From Clostridium sp. KNHs205 (GTDB lineage Bacteria; Bacillota; Clostridia; Lachnospirales; Lachnospiraceae), in assembly GCF_000702945.1 (NCBI RefSeq), contig NZ_JNLE01000003.1, forward strand, positions 600,001-664,000: a stretch of 64,000 nt of DNA, in the 5' to 3' direction. Shown in pieces: positions 32,928 through 41,942 of this stretch (position 1 is its first letter; every line of letters starts with the position of its first letter). A program made the position numbers and the translations under genes. The notes under the pieces are model-generated. The model was not told where the DNA came from. It saw nothing but the letters and a program-made list of their open reading frames with translations, and searched no databases.

Positions 32928-33956
32928 ATGGAACATTCCCACACAAAGCAGCAGCGTAAAGGTTCTGCAAATTTTGCGCTGATTATGCTGGCAGGGTTAG
33001 GATTACTGGTATTCATGACGGCGTCGTCGATTTCCTTCGGCGCCGCCAATATGCGTTTAGCCACCGCATGGGAGGCGGTTTTCCGTTTTGACCCTAATAT
33101 AACCGAACATCAGATAATTCGTACCCTGCGATTCCCAAGAACAGTAGCAGATATCATAGTTGGCTGCAGCCTTGCTATCTGTGGAGCTTTAATGCAAGGT
33201 ACTACCAGAAATCCGTTAGCCGATTCAGGGCTTATGGGTATCAGCAGTGGCGCTACCTTTGCTATGGCTTTATGTATGGCTTTTCTGCCCAGCAGAACTT
33301 ACGGACAGGTCATGCTATTTTCCTGCCTGGGAGCAGCTCTGGCTACCAGTATGACATATTTCATCGCATCATTTGGAAGAAGGGGAATGACACCTCAGCG
33401 TCTGGTCCTTGCAGGTATCTCCATATCCATGCTCTTCGGTGCTTTTAGCCAGTACATATCAATTCGTTACAAATTGGGACAAGCTCTTGCTTACTGGACT
33501 GCGGGAGGTACGGCAGGCGCCAAATGGAGTGAGCTTGCGGTGGTTGCACCATTTTTCGTTGCAGCTGTACTAGCCTCCCTTGCATTGTCGCCCTCTGTTA
33601 CGGTATTGAGTCTGGGGGAAGATGTGGCAATGGGGCTTGGTCTAAAGACTGGGTTGGTAAAGGGAATATCAACCATAATCGTACTGGTTCTGACAGGACT
33701 TTCTGTAATTGTAGTAGGTCCGGTAGGCTTTGTAGGACTGATTACACCTCACATTGTCCGTTATATGGTAGGTGTAGACTACCGTTATATTATACCTGCC
33801 TCCGGATTATACGGAGCTTTGCTGACTGTCTTTGCAGACCTTGCCGGAAGGCTTATAAACAAACCTTATGAAACGCCTATCAGCGTTATCTTTGCAGTGG
33901 TAGGAGTGCCTTATTTCCTCTTTCTTGCCAGAAAGCAAAGGAGGGAATTTGAATGA
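32928..33956 (+). CDS. FecCD-family ferric-siderophore permease 1
   Basis: The protein is 342 residues with about nine hydrophobic spans. It carries the FecCD signature LRFPRTVADIIVGCSLAICGALMQGTTRNPLADSGLMGIS (about 62-102, given here as positions) and GPVGFVGLITPHIVR near 265. It forms half of a heterodimeric importer channel and couples to the ATPase encoded at 35.2 kb. Its stop overlaps the next permease start by 4 nt. An iron box precedes the operon. The lipoprotein at 24.9 kb, under a matching box, is the likely receptor. Confidence 0.93.
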   Translation: MEHSHTKQQRKGSANFALIMLAGLGLLVFMTASSISFGAANMRLATAWEAVFRFDPNITEHQIIRTLRFPRTVADIIVGCSLAICGALMQGTTRNPLADSGLMGISSGATFAMALCMAFLPSRTYGQVMLFSCLGAALATSMTYFIASFGRRGMTPQRLVLAGISISMLFGAFSQYISIRYKLGQALAYWTAGGTAGAKWSELAVVAPFFVAAVLASLALSPSVTVLSLGEDVAMGLGLKTGLVKGISTIIVLVLTGLSVIVVGPVGFVGLITPHIVRYMVGVDYRYIIPASGLYGALLTVFADLAGRLINKPYETPISVIFAVVGVPYFLFLARKQRREFE

Positions 33957-34969
33957 GAAAACAACAACGGTTTAGCATAAAGCACGGAATCAACGTCATC
34001 CTGATAATGCTTGTTCTGATGCTTATCATAGCAGTTATCAGTATTAACTCCGGTAAGATGAATCTGTCCCCTTTGGAGGTGCTTAATGTAATACTTGGTA
34101 AAGGAACTGATAGGGAGAATCTTATCGTATTTGAATTCCGGCTACCAAGAATAATTCTTGCCGTACTTGTAGGAATCGGTATGGGAATTTCAGGTTGTAT
34201 CATGCAGAGTTTATTACGAAATGATATGGCAAGTCCCGGTACATTAGGTATCAGCTCCGGTTCCGGACTTTTCGTGCTGCTATTTGTAGTGTTTATTGCT
34301 TCTAAAGGAAGTTATTCAGCTATAACGCTGCCTTTACTGGCCTTCATCGGCGGTTTGACGGCAGCAGCTTTGATATACCTGCTGTCTTACCGTAAAGGTA
34401 AGGACATTTCCCCGACAGGTCTGATTCTGACAGGTGTAGCACTCTCCAGCGGTTACGGTGCTGTGACGACACTTCTTACCCTGAAGTTAGACCAGAACCA
34501 GATGGACTTTATTCAGCGTTGGAGTGCGGGAAGTCTGTGGGGAGATGACTGGAAGTATCTTGCCATTCTTGGACCCTGGACTCTGATCCTCTGCATCTAT
34601 GTGTTCTACAAATCCAGAATGCTCAATACCCTGCATCTTGGCAACCAGACAGCAACGGGACTTGGCCTTGCGGTTAAAGCAGAGTTTCTCGGCTTGTCCA
34701 TCGCAGCGGTGGCACTTTCTTCGGGAAGTGTTTCTCTGGGCGGTAACTTTTTCTTTGTGGGAATGATAAGCCCCCATATGGCCAGAAAACTGGTAGGACC
34801 CAATCATAAGCTTTTGCTGCCGGCGTCCTGCTTCTCAGGAGCTATTATCGTACTTTTGGCAGACACCATAACCCGAACCATAAGTCTGGGTACGGATGTT
34901 CCAACAGGTATCGTAATTACGGTGCTAAGTACACCGTATTTCTTATATCTGCTGGCTAAAGCAAACTAA
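33953..34969 (+). CDS. FecCD-family ferric-siderophore permease 2
   Basis: At 338 residues this is the partner permease. The signature FRLPRIILAVLVGIGMGIS and MQSLLRNDMASPGTLGISSG fall at about 62-102, and FFVGMISPHMARKLVG near 263. The ATGA overlap with permease 1 indicates translational coupling. A 240-nt gap, containing a 17-bp tandem duplication, separates it from the ATPase gene, so the ATPase may have an additional promoter. Confidence 0.93.
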   Translation: MRKQQRFSIKHGINVILIMLVLMLIIAVISINSGKMNLSPLEVLNVILGKGTDRENLIVFEFRLPRIILAVLVGIGMGISGCIMQSLLRNDMASPGTLGISSGSGLFVLLFVVFIASKGSYSAITLPLLAFIGGLTAAALIYLLSYRKGKDISPTGLILTGVALSSGYGAVTTLLTLKLDQNQMDFIQRWSAGSLWGDDWKYLAILGPWTLILCIYVFYKSRMLNTLHLGNQTATGLGLAVKAEFLGLSIAAVALSSGSVSLGGNFFFVGMISPHMARKLVGPNHKLLLPASCFSGAIIVLLADTITRTISLGTDVPTGIVITVLSTPYFLYLLAKAN

Positions 34970-35041
34970 GTTCTGTTCTCATTATCAGATAGTCTTGGTT
35001 AGCCTCAGTAATGATTAATGAGACTTTATGCAGCGCCGCTG

Positions 35042-35075
35042 TAATAGAAGTCTTCAGATAATAGAAGTCTCCAGA
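35042..35075 (+). repeat. 17-bp tandem duplication
   Basis: TAATAGAAGTCTTCAGA and TAATAGAAGTCTCCAGA are adjacent and differ at one base. Confidence 0.9.
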
Positions 35076-35211
35076 ATATATTAAAAACAGCTTAATTTAG
35101 AACTACTTATATCTGCTTTATGGGTGAGATTCCTGCAAGATAAAATGAACTCTTTTAACAACGGAACAGATAAGCTCCAACTAATGTTTGGATTTCAGGA
35201 AAGAGGATTAT

Positions 35212-36033
35212 ATGAACAGTATTTCCACAGAAAAATTAGATATAGCCTATGATGATACCCTTATCGTAAAGGCACTGGATATGAATATTCCACACGGAAA
35301 GATCACCTCCATTATTGGACCTAACGGCTGCGGTAAATCCACTGTATTAAAAGCAGTAGGACGTATCCTGAAGCCGAAGACCGGCCTGGTATATTTAAGC
35401 GGAGATGATATCCGCAAATTATCAACAAAAGAAATCGCTAAAAAGATGGCAATACTGCCCCAGACCCCTACAGCTCCAAGCGGCCTTACCGTAAGTGAAC
35501 TGGTGGCTTACGGACGATTTCCCCATCAGAAGGGTTTCGGTAAGCTGATGCCTGAGGACAAAAAGATCATTCAGTGGGCCCTTAAGGTAACAAAGCTTAC
35601 AGAATTTGAACATAGGGAAGTAGATACTCTGTCCGGCGGGCAGCGCCAGAGAGTATGGATTGCCATGGCTCTTGCACAGCAGACGGACTTAATATTGTTA
35701 GATGAACCAACTACTTATCTGGATCTGGCTCACCAGATGGAGGTATTAAAGCTGTTGTATGATTTAAACCGCAGACAGGGCTGCACCATTGCAATGGTGC
35801 TTCACGATCTGAATCTTGCAGCACGTTTTTCCGATTATATCATTGCGATTCGATCTGGTAAGATCATTAAGCATGGAACACCGGAGGAGGTAATGACGCC
35901 AGAAGTATTAAAAGAAGCTTTTTCCATTGATGCTGAGATTGTGCTTGAACCAAGAACCGGCAAACCCGTCTGCCTTACCTATGATCTTTTAAACAAAGAA
36001 GAAACAGAGGAATTGGAGGTGGCAGGACTATGA
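35212..36033 (+). CDS. ferric-siderophore ABC transporter ATPase
   Basis: The 273-residue FepC/FhuC-type ATPase has Walker A GPNGCGKST (about 36-44), SGLTVSELVAYGRFPHQ, the signature LSGGQRQRVWIAMALAQ (about 137-153), Walker B LILLDEPTTYLDL and the switch VLHDLNLAARF. I use the ATG at 35212 with AAAGAGG upstream; an in-frame start 24 nt earlier lacks a ribosome site. It overlaps the following ABC exporter-type gene by 4 nt, so that protein belongs to the same iron operon. Confidence 0.94.
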   Translation: MNSISTEKLDIAYDDTLIVKALDMNIPHGKITSIIGPNGCGKSTVLKAVGRILKPKTGLVYLSGDDIRKLSTKEIAKKMAILPQTPTAPSGLTVSELVAYGRFPHQKGFGKLMPEDKKIIQWALKVTKLTEFEHREVDTLSGGQRQRVWIAMALAQQTDLILLDEPTTYLDLAHQMEVLKLLYDLNRRQGCTIAMVLHDLNLAARFSDYIIAIRSGKIIKHGTPEEVMTPEVLKEAFSIDAEIVLEPRTGKPVCLTYDLLNKEETEELEVAGL

Positions 36034-37754
36034 AGACCTCTTTTCGTATTTTGAAAGAGGCCAGAAAGTACTGGCTATATTTAATCATCGCATTTATATC
36101 ACTGGTAATCTCGACGATTGCCGGATTTTATACACCCTGGGCGCTGAGAGAACTGACCAGCCTTGCTACGGACGGCAGCAGTAATTTTGCCGCAGAGGCC
36201 CTTCGTATCGGACTCTTCCTTTTAGCAGCCACAGCGCTGCAGGCAGCGGGAAGCTCTGCATCGGGTTATCTGAACCATTATGCAGCACTTCATTATGTAG
36301 CGGACCTGCGTACAAGGCTCTATAGGAAGCTGCAGCATATGAGCCTTCGTTATTTTCACAAAAGCCGCACCGGTGATCTGACCGGAAGAGTGGTAAATGA
36401 CGCTATGGATGCAGAAATCCTGTTAGCCCATGTTATACCGGATTTTGTGGTAAATATTCTGACCTTTATCGGTGTAGGCGCACTGCTATTTAACATTAAC
36501 TGGCAGCTGGCATTAATGAGTCTTATAACAATCCCTATACTTTTGGGAATTACTGTCTGGCAGAGCCATCATGTTACACCGGTTTGGAAAGAGAATTCCA
36601 GAGTAAGGGGAGAGCTTTCCGGAACGGTGCAGGATAACTTATCGGGTATTAAGGAAATTCAGATCTTCAATCAGCAAAAGCATGAGGAAGAAAAGGTATC
36701 CGGGCTTTCACTTAAGCATAGTATGGCATATCTTAAGGCCAGCTTCTTCTTTGAGACTACTTACCCTCTTCTGGCTTTTATAACTGCACTTGGAACTGTT
36801 ATCGTGGTTGTTTATGGCGGACATCTGCTGGGAAAAGGCGAAATTGCCATCGCTGATATTGTCGGTATTGTTATGTACCTATCTATGTTCTACGGTCCGG
36901 TAAAAAGCTTCTCCGGCCTTGTGGAACGTGCCGGTGAAGCCGGAGCCGGATGCCGCAGAGTTTTTGAGGTCATTGATGAAGTTCCTGATGTTAAGGAAAA
37001 GAAAAATCCCGCTGTACTTCCCCGGATAAAAGGAGATATTCAATTAAAGGATCTGTCCTTCTCCTACAATGAGGAGATTCCGGTGCTTCAAAAAACCAGT
37101 CTGAATATCAGTGCGGGACAGACAGTGGCATTGGTTGGAACCACAGGTGTTGGTAAAAGTACAATTGCTAATCTCATTAATCGATTTTATGATCCCCAGG
37201 CTGGAGCAGTCGTTATTGATGGTGTGGATATAAGGGATGTAACACTTTCAAGCCTTCGTGATAATATCTCCATGGTATTGCAGGATACCTTCCTATTCAA
37301 CGGTACAGTATATGAGAACATTGTTTATGGATGGAAAGAAGCCACCAGAGAGGATGTAATGGCGGCTGCTAAAGCTGCAAATGCTCATGACTTTATCGAG
37401 AAAATGGAAGAGGGTTATGACACAGTAATCGGAGAACGTGGTGTACGCTTATCCGGCGGACAGAAGCAGCGTCTCTCCATTGCAAGAGCCATTTTGCGTA
37501 ATTCGCCTATTCTGATATTGGATGAAGCAACTTCTGCACTTGATACCAAGACAGAGCAGGAAATCCAGGCAGCACTGGATGAGATATCAAAGGAGCGAAC
37601 AACACTGGTTATAGCTCACAGACTTTCCACGATTCGCCATGCAGACCTTATTGTTGTACTGGAGGGTACAGGTATTGCGGAACTTGGCACCCATGATGAG
37701 CTTATGGCTTGCGGAGGGATTTACTGCAGACTTCATGAAGCGCAGTCTTCATAA
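36030..37754 (+). CDS. exporter-type ABC half-transporter (TMD-NBD) linked to iron uptake
   Basis: The 574-residue protein has six membrane spans (about 15-310) and an ATPase domain with Walker A GTTGVGKST (about 369-377), LSGGQKQRLSIARAIL (about 475-490) and LILDEATSALD. It forms a homodimer or works with another half. Co-translation with a siderophore ATPase gene (ATGA overlap) suggests a role in iron homeostasis, as for IrtAB-type proteins. These have an exporter fold yet take up siderophores, or they export siderophore products. The substrate is not predictable from sequence alone. A terminator follows. Confidence 0.9.
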   Translation: MKTSFRILKEARKYWLYLIIAFISLVISTIAGFYTPWALRELTSLATDGSSNFAAEALRIGLFLLAATALQAAGSSASGYLNHYAALHYVADLRTRLYRKLQHMSLRYFHKSRTGDLTGRVVNDAMDAEILLAHVIPDFVVNILTFIGVGALLFNINWQLALMSLITIPILLGITVWQSHHVTPVWKENSRVRGELSGTVQDNLSGIKEIQIFNQQKHEEEKVSGLSLKHSMAYLKASFFFETTYPLLAFITALGTVIVVVYGGHLLGKGEIAIADIVGIVMYLSMFYGPVKSFSGLVERAGEAGAGCRRVFEVIDEVPDVKEKKNPAVLPRIKGDIQLKDLSFSYNEEIPVLQKTSLNISAGQTVALVGTTGVGKSTIANLINRFYDPQAGAVVIDGVDIRDVTLSSLRDNISMVLQDTFLFNGTVYENIVYGWKEATREDVMAAAKAANAHDFIEKMEEGYDTVIGERGVRLSGGQKQRLSIARAILRNSPILILDEATSALDTKTEQEIQAALDEISKERTTLVIAHRLSTIRHADLIVVLEGTGIAELGTHDELMACGGIYCRLHEAQSS

Positions 37755-37908
37755 AAAAGCTTAAGGCTGCTATATAATCTTGATAAAGAAATAATATAGC
37801 AGATAGAAGTTAAATAATAATTAGATAAGTATAGCTGATATATGAAGCATAAGTAGACAACAGAAAAGCAATGATAAGAATGAAAATAACGAAATAGTAC
37901 AGCAATTA

Positions 37909-37957
37909 AATAAGGTGGTTTTACCCTGGTCAATATGGTAAAGCTACCTTATTTTTT
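37909..37957 (+). terminator. terminator of the iron-uptake operon
   Basis: AATAAGGTGGTTTTACC pairs with GGTAAAGCTACCTTATT and ends in T6. It lies 150 nt after the ABC gene. Confidence 0.85.
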
Positions 37958-38075
37958 GTATGTTCGATCTTATTTACCATATACCCATATTATTATTATT
38001 TTAAATTACTAACCGTTAAAGGAAATCAATCTTTTCATAAATAAAATATTTAATAATTTGTTTATAATCCCATAA

Positions 38076-38105
38076 TTGACAGAAATGCACCATAAAGGGT
38101 AATAT
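38076..38105 (+). promoter_or_regulatory. candidate promoter of the dnaK paralogue
   Basis: TTGACA (38076-38081), an 18-nt spacer and TAATAT (38100-38105) lie about 140 nt before the start codon. No CIRCE element (TTAGCACTC...GAGTGCTAA) is visible, so HrcA control is unlikely. Apart from this and the upstream terminator, the 490-nt gap shows nothing. Confidence 0.5.
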
Positions 38106-38244
38106 GACAGTCAGATGCAGATGATTTAAGGAATATAGTAATGCGAACAATTTTACTAGTGTAATTATAATAATGCTTAAACATGAAAATTTAAAAATAA
38201 ATTACCAATAAAAAGAATAGATTTCAAAACCACGGAGGACATGA

Positions 38245-39987
38245 ATGGGTAAGATAATCGGTATTGATTTAGGTACAACAAACAGCTGTGTAGCAGTTAT
38301 AGAAGGAGGAAAACCGGTAGTTATAAATAACGGTGAAGGACAGAGAACTACTCCTTCTGTGGTAGCTTTCTCAAAAACCGGAGAAAGACTGGTAGGAGAT
38401 ATGGCGAAACGCCAGGCAGTTACCAACGGAGAAAGGACCATAGCTTCCATTAAGCGTCAGATGGGCACGGATTACAAGGTTAATATTGACGGCAAGAAAT
38501 ACACACCCCAGGAAATTTCTGCCATGATTCTCGGCAAACTGAAAAAAGACGCCGAAAGTTATCTGGGTGAGACCGTTACAGAGGCAGTTATTACAGTTCC
38601 GGCTTATTTTAATGATGCACAAAGACAAGCCACCAAAGATGCAGGAAGAATAGCGGGGTTAAATGTACTGCGTATTATCAATGAACCTACGGCTGCAGCA
38701 TTGGCTTACGGTCTGGATAATGAAGGAGCACAGAAAATCATGGTATATGATCTGGGCGGCGGAACCTTTGACGTATCTGTAATCGAAATAGGCGGAGGTG
38801 TTATTGAGGTTCTGTCAACCTCAGGCGACAACCGATTGGGTGGAGACGATTTTGATGAAAGGGTAACCGACTATTTGGTACAGGAGTTTAAAAAAGCGGA
38901 GAAGCTTGATCTGTCAAAAGATAAGGTTGCTTTAGGACGTCTGCGGGAAGCGGCGGAAAAGGCGAAGAAAGAGCTGTCAGCAGCCACCAGTACCAATATT
39001 AATCTTCCTTTCATTACTACAGATAAATCTGGTCCCAGACATTTGGACATAAACCTGACTCGTGCAAAGTTTGATGAGCTTACCCATGATCTTGTGGAAA
39101 GAACTGCAGTACCCGTACAGAATGCTCTAAATGATGCCGGATTAAAACCCGCTGATTTACACAAGGTGCTGTTGGTAGGTGGTTCTACCAGAATTCCTGC
39201 GGTACAGAATAAAGTCAGGCAGTTAACGGGAATGGAATCCAGTAAGAACCTAAATCCCGATGAATGCGTGGCCTTAGGCGCCTCCATCCAAGGAGGAAAG
39301 CTGGCAGGAGAAGCAGGACTGTCAGAGATTCTTTTGTTAGATGTCACTCCTTTATCCTTATCTATTGAAACCATGGGAGGAGTGGCGACAAGACTTATTG
39401 AGAGGAACTCTACCATTCCCACGAAATACAGCCAGGTATTCACCACAGCCGGAAACTTTCAGACTTCGGTGGACATTAAGGTACTTCAGGGAGAGCGGCA
39501 GTTTGCCAAAGATAATAAGCTGATTGGTAATTTTAAGCTGAATGGTATAAAGCGTGCCATGCGTGGGGTTCCCCAGATAGAGGTTACTTTTGATATAGAT
39601 GCCAACGGTATCTTAAAGGTTTCCGCAAGAGATATGGATACCGGCAAGGAGCAGCATATTGTTATTACTGCCAGTACCAACCTCTCTGAAGATGAAATTG
39701 AAAGAGCCATACGAGAGGCAGCGCAGTATGAGTCCGGTGATGATGAGAGAAGGCAGGCCGTGAATATCAGAAATGAAGCAGAAAATCTCATCCTTCAGGC
39801 AGAGTCTGCCCTTGCTTCCAGAAAAAAGGAACTGGACAAAGGCAAAAAGAAGGAGATTAAAGAAAGCCTTGCAGAATTAAAGAAAACTGTTGGAAAGACA
39901 AAACTCGGTACCATTTCCAAAGATGAAGCAGACAGAATTGCGGCAGCAAAAGAACGTTTGGAATATACTGCTGCAGAGATTCTGTAA
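38245..39987 (+). CDS. dnaK: DnaK-type Hsp70 chaperone, solitary and short
   Basis: The protein is 580 residues. Its ATPase domain is complete: [14 protein letters not shown] (4-17), [42 protein letters not shown] and [11 protein letters not shown]. It also has the substrate-binding [11 protein letters not shown] segment and lid helices. It lacks about 30-40 residues of the usual disordered C-terminal tail. No hrcA, grpE or dnaJ flanks it, unlike the standard heat-shock operon, so it is probably a second Hsp70. GGAGG lies 9 nt before the ATG and a long hairpin terminator follows. Confidence 0.93.
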   Translation: MGKIIGIDLGTTNSCVAVIEGGKPVVINNGEGQRTTPSVVAFSKTGERLVGDMAKRQAVTNGERTIASIKRQMGTDYKVNIDGKKYTPQEISAMILGKLKKDAESYLGETVTEAVITVPAYFNDAQRQATKDAGRIAGLNVLRIINEPTAAALAYGLDNEGAQKIMVYDLGGGTFDVSVIEIGGGVIEVLSTSGDNRLGGDDFDERVTDYLVQEFKKAEKLDLSKDKVALGRLREAAEKAKKELSAATSTNINLPFITTDKSGPRHLDINLTRAKFDELTHDLVERTAVPVQNALNDAGLKPADLHKVLLVGGSTRIPAVQNKVRQLTGMESSKNLNPDECVALGASIQGGKLAGEAGLSEILLLDVTPLSLSIETMGGVATRLIERNSTIPTKYSQVFTTAGNFQTSVDIKVLQGERQFAKDNKLIGNFKLNGIKRAMRGVPQIEVTFDIDANGILKVSARDMDTGKEQHIVITASTNLSEDEIERAIREAAQYESGDDERRQAVNIRNEAENLILQAESALASRKKELDKGKKKEIKESLAELKKTVGKTKLGTISKDEADRIAAAKERLEYTAAEIL

Positions 39988-40014
39988 GTACTGAAATATT
40001 TAAATAAAATAATG

Positions 40015-40097
40015 AAAAAAGCTTAAATACTTTTGTTTTGGTTTACGAATGATGAAAATCATTTCAGATAAACAATAAAAGATTTTAAGCTTTTTTT
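40015..40097 (+). terminator. long-stem terminator after dnaK
   Basis: AAAAAAGCTTAAA pairs with TTTAAGCTTTTTT, with inner pairing of ACTTTTG/CAATAAAAG and a GATGAAAATC hairpin, and ends in a T tract. Confidence 0.8.
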
Positions 40098-40157
40098 ATT
40101 GTAATAAAGCTCTATTTAGCGGTCAAATAATTCTTTGATTAGTCAGCAAATAAATAG

Positions 40158-40204
40158 TTGACTAATAATGGGTTGTCATAGTAATATACTAATATATATT
40201 AGTA
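40158..40204 (+). promoter_or_regulatory. cysK promoter with 18-bp palindrome
   Basis: TTGACT (40158-40163), an 18-nt spacer and TAATAT (40182-40187) are followed at once by the perfect palindrome TACTAATATATATTAGTA (40187-40204). The palindrome covers the expected start site. It is a candidate repressor site for an unidentified sulfur-responsive regulator. Confidence 0.6.
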
Positions 40205-40242
40205 GTAATAAATATTAGTTAAAACGATAAGTAGGTAATTAT

Positions 40243-40268
40243 GAATTAAGACTGTGAATTAAGACTGT
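40243..40268 (+). repeat. 13-bp perfect tandem duplication in the cysK leader
   Basis: GAATTAAGACTGT occurs twice in direct succession, about 25 nt before the cysK start. Confidence 0.95.
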
Positions 40269-40292
40269 ATCATTTTATTAGGAGGTGTAATT

Positions 40293-41219
40293 ATGAAACT
40301 TATTGCAGATAACCTAACCGAACTTGTAGGCAATACACCGCTGCTTCGTCTGAGAAATTTCAGCAGCGGATTGCACACAGAAGTAATTGCAAAGCTTGAG
40401 TATTTTAATCCGGCAGGAAGTGTAAAAGACCGTATAGGGCTTGCAATGATTGAAGAAGCTGAAAGACAGGGTGTACTAAAGGAAGGTTCGGTAATAATTG
40501 AGCCCACCAGTGGTAATACGGGTATTGCTCTGGCATTTGTAGCGGCTGCAAAGGGATACCGAATTATAATTGTCCTGCCTGAGACTTTCAGTGTGGAAAG
40601 GCGTAAGCTGTTAACTGCGCTGGGCGCTGAGCTGATATTGACCCCAGGTGGAGATGGGATGCCCGGTGCGATTCGTAAAGCGGAAGAGCTGGCAGGAAGT
40701 ATACCTGATTCTTTCATCCCGCAGCAGTTTAAAAATCCTGCTAATCCGGAGATTCATAGAAGGACTACGGCGGAGGAAATATGGAGGGATACAGAAGGTA
40801 ATATTGATTTCTTTGTAGGAGGAGTTGGAACCGGAGGAACCATTACCGGAGTCGGAGAAGTATTAAAGTTAAGAAATCCGAAGATGAAAGTTATAGCTGT
40901 TGAGCCTTTTGATTCTCCTATTCTTTCTGCTGGCAGAGCCTCCTCTCATAAGCTGCAGGGACTGGCCCCAAGCTTTATACCGGAAGTATATAACCCAAAA
41001 GTAGCTGATGAAATTATTCAGGTTAAGACGGAGGAAGCCTTCGAAGCTTCCAGAAAATTAGCCAGGAAAGAAGGACTGCTGGTAGGAATATCTTCAGGGG
41101 CAGCTGCTTTTGCTGCTTCTATTGTGGCAGGAAGACCTGAGAACACAGATAAACGTATTGTTGTGCTGCTACCAGATACGGGTGAAAGATATCTTTCCAC
41201 TTCATTATATGAGGAGTAG
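40293..41219 (+). CDS. cysK: cysteine synthase A (O-acetylserine sulfhydrylase)
   Basis: At 308 residues it matches CysK closely: [12 protein letters not shown] (10-21), the PLP lysine in [14 protein letters not shown] (about 39-52), [13 protein letters not shown] (about 68-80) and [14 protein letters not shown] (about 172-185). It makes cysteine from O-acetylserine and sulfide. AGGAGG precedes the ATG. It is monocistronic or leads into the PadR gene 120 nt downstream. The promoter palindrome suggests repression. It complements the PatB/cystine cluster in sulfur metabolism but is 9 kb away. Confidence 0.95.
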   Translation: MKLIADNLTELVGNTPLLRLRNFSSGLHTEVIAKLEYFNPAGSVKDRIGLAMIEEAERQGVLKEGSVIIEPTSGNTGIALAFVAAAKGYRIIIVLPETFSVERRKLLTALGAELILTPGGDGMPGAIRKAEELAGSIPDSFIPQQFKNPANPEIHRRTTAEEIWRDTEGNIDFFVGGVGTGGTITGVGEVLKLRNPKMKVIAVEPFDSPILSAGRASSHKLQGLAPSFIPEVYNPKVADEIIQVKTEEAFEASRKLARKEGLLVGISSGAAAFAASIVAGRPENTDKRIVVLLPDTGERYLSTSLYEE

Positions 41220-41338
41220 TATTGATATTAAGATGAGAGAACAAAAGAAAATAAATAATTAAAATAGTATTAAAATAGCAATGTTACATAAAACCAAGAA
41301 ACAAAAAAGTAAATTCACTTCACTTATAAGGAGCTGTT

Positions 41339-41905
41339 ATGCTGTCTAAATTATCAAAATATGTTATGGGGTTATTGCATAAAAGACCCATGAACCCTTA
41401 CGAGCTGACAAAACTCTCAGACATGGAGGTAATACAGAGCTGGTTTCCAATGACTTCTGCTTCCCTTTACACTACTATAAAGAATTTGGAGAAAAAGGGG
41501 TACATTACCGGTGAAATCCTGCAGGAAAGTAATTATCCCGCTAAAACAAAATATTATCTTACGGAAGAAGGAAGGCAGGTATTAATAGAGGATTTGGCAG
41601 AAGGACTGGCCTCTTATGAAGCAGAGGCCAGTAACTTTGGAATCGGAATCTTTCATATATGCTCACTTCCGAAAGGGGAGGCGCTTTTAAGAGCGGAAGA
41701 AAGATTGACCTTATTAAGGAAGCTGCATTCTGAGTCCCAGGATTCACTTTCCAGATACCTTGATAAAATTCCGTTTAATATGAAAATGATGCTTTCCTAT
41801 AAATTGAATCGTATAGAAATGGAGATTACTACGACGGAAAGCCTTATTGAAGAAATAAAAAAAGAGGAAAAATGGGAAGCTTCCTTTACCCAGTTCTTAA
41901 AATAA
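41339..41905 (+). CDS. PadR-family transcriptional regulator
   Basis: The 188-residue protein has the PadR winged helix: KYVMGLLHKRPMNPYELTKL (7-26), TSASLYTTIKNLEKKGYI (about 38-55) and YYLTEEGRQVL (about 71-81). A C-terminal helical dimerisation domain of the Vir_act_alpha type follows. The second part of its helix 1 reads GLLHKRPMNPYE where classic PadR has GLL...PxHGYE. The target is unknown; cysK is the upstream neighbour and the MutS-like operon is convergent. AAGGAG precedes the ATG. Confidence 0.9.
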   Translation: MLSKLSKYVMGLLHKRPMNPYELTKLSDMEVIQSWFPMTSASLYTTIKNLEKKGYITGEILQESNYPAKTKYYLTEEGRQVLIEDLAEGLASYEAEASNFGIGIFHICSLPKGEALLRAEERLTLLRKLHSESQDSLSRYLDKIPFNMKMMLSYKLNRIEMEITTTESLIEEIKKEEKWEASFTQFLK

Positions 41906-41942
41906 GCAACTACACCTGTTAAAATAAAGTGTAAGAACTAAG

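Noticed and set aside
38100..38244. CIRCE/HrcA operator before dnaK
   Set aside because: No TTAGCACTC-N9-GAGTGCTAA or close variant is present.
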